Source: an uncultured Rhodospirillaceae bacterium (GTDB lineage: Bacteria; Pseudomonadota; Alphaproteobacteria; Rhodospirillales; Magnetospirillaceae). Taken from it: a DNA stretch of 64,000 nt. Location of the stretch: positions 1-64,000 of the forward strand of contig CAIUSV010000046.1 of NCBI GenBank assembly GCA_903901915.1, read 5' to 3'. The translations under genes and the position numbers were made by a program. Shown in pieces: positions 39,165 through 49,300 of this stretch. The notes beneath the pieces were generated by a model. That model ran no database searches. It was given only the letters and a program-made list of their open reading frames with translations, and had not been told where the DNA came from. Position 1 is the first letter of the stretch, and every line of letters begins with the position of its first letter.

Positions 39165-41366
39165 TCACGGCCGAAAGTCGGCGCCCTCGAACTCCAGTTG
39201 ATCCGTCGCCGAGGTCAGCACCAGCGGGAATTCGTCCGCCGGCACGGGACGCCCGTAGATATAGCCCTGAACCAGATCACAGCGCAGTGACCGCAGGAAG
39301 TCCAGGGTCTCGGCCTGCTCGACCCCCTCGGCGACGACCTCCAGGTTCATGGCCCGGGCCATCTGGATGACGGCGCCGACGATGGCGGCGTCGCCGGAAT
39401 CCTTGTGGGCCTCGGCGACGAATGACCGGTCGATCTTGAGCTTATGCACGCTGAAGCGCTTCAGGTAGGACAGGCTGGAATAGCCGGTGCCGAAATCGTC
39501 GATGGACAGGCGCACGCCATGGGCGCACAGCCGCCGCACCGTCGCCAGCACGTTGTCGCTGTCGGCGATCAGGATCGATTCGGTCAGTTCCAGTTCCAGC
39601 AGCGCCGGAGGCAGTCCGCTGTCGGCCAGTGCCGCCGCCACCGTGCGTTCCAGATCGCCGCGACGGAACTGCACCGCCGACAGGTTAACCGCCACGAACA
39701 GTGCCGGTAGATGGCTCTGGCGCCATGCGGCCGCTTGGCGGCACGCCTCGCGCAACGCCCACTCGCCGATGGGAACGATCAGGCCGCTGTCCTCGGCGAT
39801 GGAAATGAAATCGTTGGGCGGCACCAGGCCGCGACTGGGATGTTTCCAACGGATCAGCGCCTCGGCCCCGGCCACCCGGCCCGAGGCGAGGCTCACCACC
39901 GGTTGGTAGTAAAGAACGAATTCGCCGCGCTCCAGCGCCCGATGCAACTGGTTGCGGACATCCAATTGCCGGATGGCATCGACGTTCATCCGTTCGGTAT
40001 AAAAGCGATAGGCGTTGCGACCGGCGCCCTTGGCCTGATCAAGGGCGGTGTCGGCCTTTCCCAGCAGGGCGTCGAACTCGCTGCCGTCATCGGGATAGAC
40101 GCTGATTCCGGCCGAGACCGAACATCTGATCTCGGCGCCGTCGATTTCCAGCGGCGCCGCCAGTTGCTGGAGAATCTTGGCGGCGACGGCGGCCACCGCG
40201 TCGGGATCATGGATGTCGGTGAGGATCAGCAGAAACTCGTCGCCGCCGGTCCGGCTGACCGTATCGGAGTCGCGGACGCATCCTTCCAGGCGCTCGGCGG
40301 TGGCGGTCAACACCGCGTCGCCGACCGAGTGTCCGAACGAGTCGTTGACGTCCTTGAAATGGTCGATATCGACCAGCACCAGCGCCACCCGGAACTGACC
40401 GCGTCCGGCGAACGAAATGGCTTGGCGCAGGCGGTCGCGGGCCAGCATCCGGTTGGGCAGCCCGGTCAGCGAATCGTGATGGGAAAGAAATTCCAGCCGC
40501 GCCTGCGCCCCCCGGCGCTTGCTGGCATCGGTGACGGTGCCGACGAACCCGGCCATCCGGCCGTCGCCGTCAAGGCGGGGAACCGCGCGAGCGTAAAGCC
40601 ACGTCTCGCCACCGCCGGCATCGCGCAGGCAGAATTCATGACGGAATGGCCGGGCCGATCGCACCGCCTCGGCCCACGCCGCCAGTGCCAGCGCCGAATC
40701 GTCGGGATACATGGCCTCGGCCCAGTCATGCCCGAGAACGTCAAGCCGCGACAGACCGGTGGCGCTCAGCATCTGGGCATTGGCATAAACGCAGATGCCG
40801 GCGGCGTCGGTGGCGAAGATCCCGATGGGAGCGATATCGGCGATCTCGCAGCGCAAATCGCCAACGGAGGACGGCACGGCAACGCTGAGATGCAAGCCGG
40901 AAACGCGATTGCCCGGCCGACGCGGGGGCGGCGGGATGAATGCTCCGGGTTGGTCGATGACGGCGGCCAGGGTTTCGACGACCTGTCCGATCTCGACCGG
41001 CTTGCGCAGGAAGGCCGCCACCCCGGGGGCTCGCATGTCGCCCTGCTCGATATCCTTGGCATAACCGGTACACAGGACGCACGGCAGATCCGCGCGCAGC
41101 CCCTTGATCGCCCTGACCAGATCCAGCCCCTTCATACCGGGCATCATCTGATCGGTGACCAGCGCATCCCAACTGCCGGGATGCTGGCGGAATTCCGCCA
41201 GCGCCGCCATGGCGCCGGCATGGAAGGTGACGTCGATGCCCTTGCGCTCCAGCGCGGTCCGCATCATGTCGCCGCATTCCGGATCGTCATCGACCAGCAT
41301 CACCCGCCAGCGCCCGGCCGGAGCGGCCCGATCACGACGATAGTTGGACGCCGCTTCAGGAGGCAT
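39165..41366 (-). CDS. REC-PAS-GGDEF-EAL response regulator (c-di-GMP turnover)
   Basis: This 733-aa cytosolic output protein has an N-terminal receiver (about 20-138; VMLVDDDPECGDMMRTAL, phospho-acceptor Asp72 in ALVTDQMMPGM, Lys122 in AFLRKPVE), a PAS domain (170-285), a GGDEF domain with an intact SRTGGDEFLLI (GGDEF at 374-378) and an EAL domain with GAEALIRWKH (EAL at 502-504), ELELTESIL and IDDFGTGYSSLSYL. Both catalytic signatures are intact, so it could make or break c-di-GMP depending on signal. ATG 41366 follows an AGGAGGG site. It overlaps the bacteriohemerythrin gene by 11 bases and lies downstream of two giant kinases, one lacking a receiver, so it is their probable phosphotransfer target. 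Confidence 0.92.
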   Translation of the reverse strand: MPPEAASNYRRDRAAPAGRWRVMLVDDDPECGDMMRTALERKGIDVTFHAGAMAALAEFRQHPGSWDALVTDQMMPGMKGLDLVRAIKGLRADLPCVLCTGYAKDIEQGDMRAPGVAAFLRKPVEIGQVVETLAAVIDQPGAFIPPPPRRPGNRVSGLHLSVAVPSSVGDLRCEIADIAPIGIFATDAAGICVYANAQMLSATGLSRLDVLGHDWAEAMYPDDSALALAAWAEAVRSARPFRHEFCLRDAGGGETWLYARAVPRLDGDGRMAGFVGTVTDASKRRGAQARLEFLSHHDSLTGLPNRMLARDRLRQAISFAGRGQFRVALVLVDIDHFKDVNDSFGHSVGDAVLTATAERLEGCVRDSDTVSRTGGDEFLLILTDIHDPDAVAAVAAKILQQLAAPLEIDGAEIRCSVSAGISVYPDDGSEFDALLGKADTALDQAKGAGRNAYRFYTERMNVDAIRQLDVRNQLHRALERGEFVLYYQPVVSLASGRVAGAEALIRWKHPSRGLVPPNDFISIAEDSGLIVPIGEWALREACRQAAAWRQSHLPALFVAVNLSAVQFRRGDLERTVAAALADSGLPPALLELELTESILIADSDNVLATVRRLCAHGVRLSIDDFGTGYSSLSYLKRFSVHKLKIDRSFVAEAHKDSGDAAIVGAVIQMARAMNLEVVAEGVEQAETLDFLRSLRCDLVQGYIYGRPVPADEFPLVLTSATDQLEFEGADFRP

Positions 41367-41892
41367 GGTCGGCCCTCCTGGCACGCCGGACCGGTCTTTC
41401 CTCGCCCCGAGGGAAAAGGGCGGGGCCGAACAGATCGACGACATAATTGGCGAAGCGGCGGTCGGCGCCCTGGATATGATCGCCCCACCACGCGACCGCG
41501 TCGCGCAATACCCCCAGATCGGCGGTAGCGCGGGCTTCGGCCGGAATGGCGGCGATGCCGGGCGTGACGGTCCCGCGATAGTGCTGGTGTTCGGCCTGAT
41601 GGTACTCGGCGTCGGGATAGGCGAGCAGGTTCATGATCGCCTCTTCCCGGTGAAAATGTTCCTCGACCCGGCTCGACAGAAACCGGACGGTCTTCTCGAT
41701 CTCGGCGGCACGGCGACCAAGGCGAAACTCATGCTCGACCAGACTCATGGCGGTATAGATCACGCTGTGATCGTAATCGATGGAATCGAGGCCGAAGGCC
41801 AGGCCCTTGTCCCATCCCGGCGCGGCGAAGGCGGTCCGGCCCCCTGCTCGCAAAGCGGGAGGAACCGGAGAAATCTGGGCGAGGGCGTTCAC
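41356..41892 (-). CDS. Bacteriohemerythrin-domain protein, 178 aa
   Basis: This is a di-iron oxygen-binding four-helix bundle with an added 30-residue N-terminal tail. All seven ligands can be placed: His42 (IDYDHSVIY), His79 and Glu83 (EEHFHREEAIM), His98 and His102 (EYHQAEHQHY), His139 and Asp144 (WGDHIQGADRRF). Hemerythrins bind O2 reversibly and act as oxygen sensors or carriers. I chose GTG 41892, preceded by a very G-rich stretch, because the longer open frame (to 42300) is antisense-like and overlaps the kinase gene. Its stop overlaps the REC-PAS-GGDEF-EAL start by 11 bases, so it probably supplies an oxygen signal to that protein. Confidence 0.88.
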   Translation of the reverse strand: MNALAQISPVPPALRAGGRTAFAAPGWDKGLAFGLDSIDYDHSVIYTAMSLVEHEFRLGRRAAEIEKTVRFLSSRVEEHFHREEAIMNLLAYPDAEYHQAEHQHYRGTVTPGIAAIPAEARATADLGVLRDAVAWWGDHIQGADRRFANYVVDLFGPALFPRGEERPVRRARRADHAS

Positions 41893-42082
41893 TTCCCCCC
41901 CCTCATCCGGAGACGGAGGCTGTTCCGGCCCGCCGACGAGAACCTCTCGGCGAAGGCGGCTGAGGTGGACGTTGTGAATTCGCGCATCGGTACCCCCCCG
42001 CACGGCGACTACCGAACAACTACGCCACGACTCGCGGCCCCCCTCAAGCTCACTGTCGAGACTGACTTTAGTCGAATGACCG

Positions 42083-45000
42083 TCACCGGAGGGAGGCGGA
42101 GGGCGATATCGCCCGTTCGGAAATGGGAGGGGGAAAGACGATCTCGACCGAAGTGCCCTTGCCGGGACGGCTGCTGATCGCCAGAGCGCCGCCGTGGGCC
42201 AGGACCACCCCCTGGGCCACCGGCAGCCCGAGACCGGGATTTTTCGCCCGCTCGCGGCTGGTGAAGAACGGGGTGAACGCCTTTTCCAGCAGTTCGCCAT
42301 CCATACCCCCGCCGCCGTCGGACACCACCATGGAGACCGCCTCGCCCGAAGCGGGCGGCAGGCCGGTTACCGCCCAGACGGCGCCATCATCGGCCCGCCA
42401 GACATCGACCACCGAGGCCAGTTCCGGCCCGGCCCGTTCGCTCAGCCGGCGGAACGGCTCGGCCTTGGGGTCGGTACGGCGGATGGCGACGGACACCGTC
42501 CCCCCCTGCCCCTCCAAAGCCTCCAGTCCATTGACGCAAAGATTGCGCAGCGCGACGCCGAACAGATCGCGATCCACCATGACCTCGTGGGAGTCCGGGT
42601 CGGGCAGAACCCGCAAGGCGGCCCCGGCGGGAAGCATTTCCGTCAGGCTATCGGCGGTGGCGGTCGCCAGTTCGATCAACGGGAAGCGGCTGGGACGGCG
42701 GCCGCGGCGGCCGGTCAGGGTCAGGATCTGGTCCACCAGCGACTTGCCGCGCCGCGCCGCGCCGAGGATACGGTCGGCATGGCGATGGATCGTCTGAGTC
42801 TCCTCGGTATCCTCGGCGATGAACGTGGCAAAGCCCAGGATCGCCCCCAGCAGATTGTTGAAATCGTGGGCGATGCCACCGGCTAGATCACCCAGCGCCC
42901 CCAGCCGGCGTGCCTCGCGCAGCCGCTCGCGGGTGGCTTGCAATTCCTCTTCCTCGCGCTCCAGCGCCGCCTTGGCCTGAATCTCGTCGGTGACGTCGAT
43001 CATGATGCCTTCGGTGACCATCTCGCCGCCGGCGCGCGAAGCCACCCGTTCCCAGATGCGCATCCAGCGCCCCGGAACCGGAGAATGGATGGTATGGACG
43101 CTGATACCGCTCTCGCGCAGGCGGCGAGGCACCTCGTGATCGAGCAGGTCACGATCGTCGGGATGGAATTCGGCCGAGAACTCCTCCGGCGACAGGGACA
43201 GCAGGTGCCGACGGCTTTCGGGATTTGCGCGGGATGAACCGCCGTCGAGGAACAGCAGCTGCCTGCTGTTGTCGACGTCGATCCGCAGGCGGAAGATATT
43301 GCCGGGAATATTACCGATCAGGGTATCGAGGGTGCGATTGACCTCGCGCAGTTGATCCTCGGCGACCTGCTGGGCGGTGACGTCGATGACGATGCCCTCG
43401 GCAATCAGCGCGTCACCGTCCCGGCCGACCAGCTTGCCGCGAGCCAGGAGATGACGTACCGGACCGTTCAGCGCCCGGATCGGCTGAGTGATTTCAAAAT
43501 GACCGTGATCATCCAACCGTTGGTACACGGTCACGATGTCGCCGTCGGATCGAACCGCGCGGACGAACTCGGTGAAACGTTCGGCCGGCCACGAGCAGAT
43601 CTCTTCGGCGGGCGCCCCGTAGATTTCCTCGCAGGCGCCGCTGAAGTAAAGCGGCCAACGCAGGCCATCGGGCAGGAAGACCATGCGGAAGGCGACGCCG
43701 GGCAGGCGGTCGATCAGGGTGGCGAGCCGTTCGGACATCGCGCGCAGCCCGGCCTCGCTGTGCTCCAGCGCCATCCTGGCATTCACCTGCTCGGTGATGT
43801 CGAGCATCAGGCCGCGCAGACTGTGCGGCTTGCCGTCCACCATGTGGACGTGGACGATATCGCGCACCCACAGGACGCCGCCATCGGCGACCACCATGCG
43901 GTACTCGAAGTCGTGGTCCTCGCCACGGGCGGTGGCCGACATGCAGGTCTCGACCGCGAGGTCGCGGTCGTCGGGATGGATATGCTCGACCCAGAAGCCG
44001 GGGGCCAGCCATTCCTCCACCGGGAATCCGGTCAGCTTCGGCCCCTGCCGCGACACGTAGACGAAGCGCTGGACGGCGATATCCCATTCCCAGGCAACGA
44101 CGTTGACGTCCTCGATCAGTTCGCGGTAACGGCGCTCGCTGGCTTCCAGCGCCTCGCGCGCCGATATCTCGGCGTTGATGTCGAACAGCACGCCTTCGAC
44201 AATGACGCTAGTGTCGGTCCGCTCCACCACCTTTTCGCGGATCAGCACCCAGGTTTCCGATCCGTCCGGCCGCCGCGCCCTGACCTTGGCCTCACCCTGA
44301 TCACGGCCGCCCATGGCCTCGTCGGTCATCGCGGTGATGGCGGCGTGATCGCCGGGATGCCACAGGGCATCCAGGCGCTCGCGGGCGGACAGGGCGCAGA
44401 TCTCCCCCGGTGACCGTCCGAACAATACGCGGCACTGATCGCTGACGAAGACGATGGTGGCCTCGTCGAAGCCATAAACCTTGCGATAGACCACGCCGGG
44501 CAGGTTGTCGATCAGCGCCTCGACCCGCGCCGACGCCTCGCGCAGGGAGCGTTCCATGGCCTTTCGGCCGGTGATGTCGCGGCCGATGCCGACGGTGCCG
44601 ACGATGACGCCATCGACATCGAACAGCGGCGCCTTGATGGTGTCGAGGTAATGGGTCGAGCCGTCGGCGCGGGTCTGCAACTCCTCGGTCCGGCTGATCC
44701 GTCCCGACGCCATGACGGCACGGTCATGGGCCACATAGCCCTCGGCCTCGTGGACGGGGAAATAGTCGAAGTCGGAGTGGCCGACCATGTCCTTCGGACT
44801 GGCCACGCCACCGGCCTCGGCCACGGCGCGGTTGACGACGATGTAGCGGCCGTCCATGTCCTTGAGCCAGGCGATGTCGGGAATGTTGTCCAGGATGGAC
44901 GACATCCACCGTTCCTTGCGGGCGGCGTCCTCGCGGGCATGGATCTCGGCGGTCACGTCCACCATCATGCCCTCGACGATCAGATCGTCACCGTCGCGGT

Positions 45001-46246
45001 CGACCACCCGCTCCCAGGCCCGAAACCACAACGTCCTCCCATCGGGCGAAATGAAGCGGAAGGTATGTTCGCTGCTGCCGGTTTCGCGCAGGCGGAACGG
45101 AACCTCGACGTTCAGCAGGTCGTAATCGTCGGGATGAGTGGCCGTGGCGAACGCCTCGGGCGATTGGCGCAAAAGTTCGCCGATATCAAGCCCGACTTGG
45201 GAAAAGAGCGAACCATCGGCGAACAGCAACCGCTTCACCCCGTCGGCGGGATAGCGGAAGCGAAAAACACCACCCGGCAGATTGGCGATCATGTCGAGGT
45301 GACGCTTCCCCGCCGTCTCCAGTTCCGCCGTCCGCGCCGCCACCTGCCGTCGCAGCACCACGGTCCAGGCCATCAGCGCCAAGGCGACGACAAAGCCACC
45401 GACGATGACCAGGAGAAGCCGGCGGAAAACGGGATTCTGATGCCAGGGGGGATCGTTGGCTTCGCCGTTCCAGCGATCGACGATCGCCTGGCGCTCGGCG
45501 TCGGAGATGCGCTCGAAGCCGGCGCGGACGGTATCGTAGAGCTGGACGTTGCCCAGGCGCACCGCCCAGTAGACGTGGTTGGTGAACAGCGGCGCCGAAC
45601 GGCGGAACTCGCCCACCCGTCCGGCGCGCTCCAATCCCTTCATGATTCCGGCCCGGCCGGTGCAGACCACGTCGATCTCGTTGTTGGAGGCCGCCTCGGC
45701 CATGGCGGCGATATTGGGGTAGGGCCGGATATCGCGCACCCCCTGCTGGCGCAGCCATTCGGCGCAACGCGCCCCCGCCACCGCCCCGACCGGATAGGAT
45801 TTCAGACTTTCCACATCCTTGACGCCGGCCACTCCGGCCCGGAAATAGACAAAGCTTTCTATCGGAAAGCTGGTCTTGGAAAACAGGAAACGATCGCGAC
45901 TGACGTCGCTTTTCACCATCGCGCCACCGACATCGACGCGCCCGGCCGCCAGCCATTCCATCGTCTGCGGCCAGTCCATGGCCACAAAGCGGACCTCGAT
46001 CCCCGTCCGCCGCGACCACAGCTCCCACATGTCCTTGAGGATGCCCTGCAACTGGCCGTCGGCGCCGGCAAAACTGTAGGGTTGAAAATTATCGGTCAGC
46101 GCCACGGTGATGACCGGGCGCGCATCGGCCCCGGCGGCGACCGGAACCGGAGCGGCTTCGGCAACCGAACCCATGAGCGGAATCAGAAGACAGAATGGCC
46201 GGATGATCCGCCGCATCATCCGGATGTATGTGAGCAGGGCTTTCAT
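42083..46246 (-). CDS. Multi-PAS sensor histidine kinase with periplasmic SBP_bac_3 domain (1387 aa, no receiver)
   Basis: The chain starts with a signal/anchor (RIIRPFCLLIPLMGSVAEAA), then a periplasmic family-3 solute-binding domain (about 45-265; ITVALTDNFQPYSFAGADGQ, GILKDMWELWSRRTGIEVRF). A membrane helix at about 278-300 (RLLLVIVGGFVVALALMAWT) leads to six PAS domains (about 315-1100), a HisKA domain with LAGGIAHDFNNLLGAILGFA (His near 1125), and a HATPase_c domain ending with the G boxes VSDGGGGMDGELLEKAFTPF and PGLGLPVAQGVVLAHGG. There is no receiver domain. The SBP domain should bind an amino acid or similar small ligand; several PAS domains could bind heme, flavin or other cofactors. 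It lies 68 bases after its larger paralogue and 190 bases before the bacteriohemerythrin gene. Confidence 0.92.
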   Translation of the reverse strand: MKALLTYIRMMRRIIRPFCLLIPLMGSVAEAAPVPVAAGADARPVITVALTDNFQPYSFAGADGQLQGILKDMWELWSRRTGIEVRFVAMDWPQTMEWLAAGRVDVGGAMVKSDVSRDRFLFSKTSFPIESFVYFRAGVAGVKDVESLKSYPVGAVAGARCAEWLRQQGVRDIRPYPNIAAMAEAASNNEIDVVCTGRAGIMKGLERAGRVGEFRRSAPLFTNHVYWAVRLGNVQLYDTVRAGFERISDAERQAIVDRWNGEANDPPWHQNPVFRRLLLVIVGGFVVALALMAWTVVLRRQVAARTAELETAGKRHLDMIANLPGGVFRFRYPADGVKRLLFADGSLFSQVGLDIGELLRQSPEAFATATHPDDYDLLNVEVPFRLRETGSSEHTFRFISPDGRTLWFRAWERVVDRDGDDLIVEGMMVDVTAEIHAREDAARKERWMSSILDNIPDIAWLKDMDGRYIVVNRAVAEAGGVASPKDMVGHSDFDYFPVHEAEGYVAHDRAVMASGRISRTEELQTRADGSTHYLDTIKAPLFDVDGVIVGTVGIGRDITGRKAMERSLREASARVEALIDNLPGVVYRKVYGFDEATIVFVSDQCRVLFGRSPGEICALSARERLDALWHPGDHAAITAMTDEAMGGRDQGEAKVRARRPDGSETWVLIREKVVERTDTSVIVEGVLFDINAEISAREALEASERRYRELIEDVNVVAWEWDIAVQRFVYVSRQGPKLTGFPVEEWLAPGFWVEHIHPDDRDLAVETCMSATARGEDHDFEYRMVVADGGVLWVRDIVHVHMVDGKPHSLRGLMLDITEQVNARMALEHSEAGLRAMSERLATLIDRLPGVAFRMVFLPDGLRWPLYFSGACEEIYGAPAEEICSWPAERFTEFVRAVRSDGDIVTVYQRLDDHGHFEITQPIRALNGPVRHLLARGKLVGRDGDALIAEGIVIDVTAQQVAEDQLREVNRTLDTLIGNIPGNIFRLRIDVDNSRQLLFLDGGSSRANPESRRHLLSLSPEEFSAEFHPDDRDLLDHEVPRRLRESGISVHTIHSPVPGRWMRIWERVASRAGGEMVTEGIMIDVTDEIQAKAALEREEEELQATRERLREARRLGALGDLAGGIAHDFNNLLGAILGFATFIAEDTEETQTIHRHADRILGAARRGKSLVDQILTLTGRRGRRPSRFPLIELATATADSLTEMLPAGAALRVLPDPDSHEVMVDRDLFGVALRNLCVNGLEALEGQGGTVSVAIRRTDPKAEPFRRLSERAGPELASVVDVWRADDGAVWAVTGLPPASGEAVSMVVSDGGGGMDGELLEKAFTPFFTSRERAKNPGLGLPVAQGVVLAHGGALAISSRPGKGTSVEIVFPPPISERAISPSASLR

Positions 46247-46314
46247 GCCTCTGACATAGCCATCGCCCGAAATAAACTCACCGTGGCAAAGGTCAGGTGG
46301 CAGACGGCAAACGT

Positions 46315-49300
46315 CTAGGACATTCCCTCTACCCTGGGTATTTCCCGCATGGCACGAGCCAGCGCGTCGGCCAGTTCGTCCATGTCCACCGGCTTGCGCA
46401 ACAGGGCGAACACCCCCGCCTCGCCCAATACGTGATCGTCAAGCTGGCTTTCGCTGTAGCCGGTGCACAGGATGCACGGCAGTTCGGGCCGAATGGCCTT
46501 GACCGCCCGTATCAGCTCCAGCCCGGTCATGTCGGGCATGGTGTAGTCGGTGATCATCACGTCCCAGGCATCACCGAATTCCCGCATCCCGGCCAGGGCC
46601 TCCAGCGGATCGGCGCAGGGCGACACCTCGAAGCCGCGACGTTCCAGCCCGGTCAGCAGCATGTCGCCGAAATGGGGATCGTCATCCACCAGCAGCACAT
46701 GGCACGAGGCCGGCGGCGCCACCAAGGCCACCACCGGCGGCAGGGCGGCGTTGCCGACCAGCGCTTCACCGGCGGCGCGGGGCAACACCACCTCGAAACG
46801 GCTGCCCTGGCCGACCCGGCTTTCCACCGCCAGGGCGCCGCCATGGGCAAGCACGATACCGTGCACCGCCGCCAGCCCCAGACCGGTGCCGGCCCCCTTG
46901 ACCTTGGTGGTGAAGAAGGGCGAGAACGCCTGTTCCAGCACCTGGGTGTCCATGCCGCACCCCTCGTCCGAAACCACCAGAGAAACATGATCGGCGGCGG
47001 GATCGAAGGTCCCCGAGACGGCATGGGCGGTGCCGTCCTCGTCCCCCCAGGTCTCGATGACCTGGGCCGCGTCGGCGCCGCTGCGCCCCCGCAACCGGAG
47101 AAGGGCGTCGTCATCCGGGACGGTCGGCCGGGCCAGCATGGCGACGGAGCCGGGGCGGCCGGACAGCGCGTCATGGGCGTTGAGGCACAGGTTGAGCATG
47201 ACTTGGGTCAGATGGTCGGCATCGACTTCGACCTCGGCGTCGGTATCGGCGACCTGGACGGTGAAACGGGTGGTGGCGGGAATGCTGGCGCCCACCAGGG
47301 TGCGGATGTCGGCCAGCAACTGCGACACCGCCACCCGCCCGCGCTTGACCTCGCCGCGCCGGGCGAAGGAGAGGATCTGCCCCACCAGCGCCTTGCCGTG
47401 CTGGCCGGCGGCAAGAATGCGCTGGGCATAATGGCGGGCGGGATCGCCCTCGGCGGCGTCCTCGGCGATGAAGCGGGCAAAGCCCAGCATGGCCCCCAGC
47501 AGGTTGTTGAAATCGTGGGCGACGCTGCCCGCCAGCTGGCCCAGCGCCTCCAGCTTCTGGACCTGGCTGAGATGGCGTTCCACCTCCTCGCGCCGCCGCC
47601 GCTCACGCATGGCGGAAACGCCGTAGGCCAGGTTGTTGGCAAGATCGACCAGCAGCGTGATCTCGTCGGCGTTGAAGGCGCTCGGCTCGGCGGCATAGAT
47701 GCCGAGACAGCCGAAAACGCCGGTTTCGGCCTTCAGCGGCAGGGCGATACACGAGCGATAGCCCCGCGCCAGGGCGGCATCCCGCCAAGGCGCCATGGCG
47801 TCGTTGGCGGCGGTGTCATCGTTGATCTGGGGCAGGCCGGTACGGATGGCCATTCCGCCCGGCCCCTGAGCCCGAACGTCATCACCCCACGAGATGCGGG
47901 CCAGCGACAGATAGCCGTCCTCGACCCCGGCATGGGCCACCGGCCGCAGGGTCTTGCCCGCATCGTAATCCACCACGCCGACCCAGGCCATGCGGTAGCC
48001 ACCGGTCTCGACCACCACGCGGCACATGGCGGCGAACAGTTCGGTCTCGTCGGTGGCGCGCACCAGCGCCTCGTTGCCCTGGCTGAGGGTCGTGAGCGCG
48101 CGGTTGATCCGCTCCAACGAAACCTTGGCCCGCATCTCCTCGCTGACGTCGATGACGATGCCCTCGGTGATCATTTCGTCGCCGTCTTGTTCGACCACGC
48201 GCTCCCAGGCGCGCAGCCACTGGACGCCGCCATCGGGCTGAGTCTGGCAGAAGGTCTGCTCGCTCTGGCCGCTCTGGCGCAGGCGCCGGGGGATTTCCTC
48301 GAACAAAAGCCGCCGGTTCTCCTCGGGGAAGGTCGCGGCGAACTCTTCGGGGGACAGAGCCAACATCCATTCCCGCATTCCCGGCACCTGCCGCAACACA
48401 CCGCCATCGGCGAACAACAGCTTCTTCAACCCGTTGGCCAGATAGCGCAGGCGGAAGACATTGCCCGGCAGGTTGGAAATCAGGGTTTCCAAGGTCCGGT
48501 GGGCATGACGCAATTCCTCTTCGGCGCGCATTTCGGCGGTGACGTCGAGGGTGATGCCCTCGGTGATCATCTCGTCACCCGAACGCTCGACCACCCGTTC
48601 GCGGGCGCGCAGCCACGCCACGCCGCCATCGGGCGTCAGGAAGCGGAAGGTCTGTTCGCTTTCACCGGTCTCGCGCAGGCGGCGGGGAACCTCGACAAAC
48701 AGCAATTCCTGATCATCGGGATGGAACAGCTTGCGATAGTCCTCCGGCGCCACCTGCGCCGGCTGGTAGGTGTGACGGCCCATGTGGCGGGCAAGCAAGC
48801 CATCGACGAACAGCAGTTCCTTGCTGTCGTCGGCGCGATACCGTAAGCGGAAAAGATTGCCCGGCAGGTTGGAAATCATGGTCTCCAACTTGTGGGTCGT
48901 GTCGCGCAGCGCTTCCTCGGCCCGCTTGCGCTCGGTGATATCGACCAGGGTGATGACCACCGCGCTCACCGCACCGGAACTGTCGCGCATCGGGGTGGAC
49001 GAAACCAGGGTATCGGCGCGCGATCCGTCCGGACGCCGGAAGAAGACCTCCACGTCGTGCAACGGGCGGCCCTCACGGCGTACCCGGTCGCTCAGGCGTT
49101 CCTCCCGGCCGATGGGGGTGCCGTCGGACAGGTAGATCCAGCCGTCCGGCCACCACGGCACCTCGCCCGCCACCAGCTGGCGCCCGCTGATCGTGGCGGC
49201 GGCGTCGTTGCACAGCACCAACCGCCCGCAATCATCGACGGTGACGATCCCCACCGGCAGCGCCGCCACCAATTCGCGGTAATGGCGCTCGCTGTCGGCC

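Noticed and set aside
41893-42300. Upstream extension of the hemerythrin frame
   Set aside because: The extra 136 codons have shadow-like composition (Arg, Pro, Ser, Trp) and most overlap the end of the 1387-aa kinase in another frame; hemerythrin similarity begins only after GTG 41892.
46297-48846. Plus-strand open frame of 849 codons
   Set aside because: Antisense to the kinase domains of the giant hybrid kinase; no recognisable motif.
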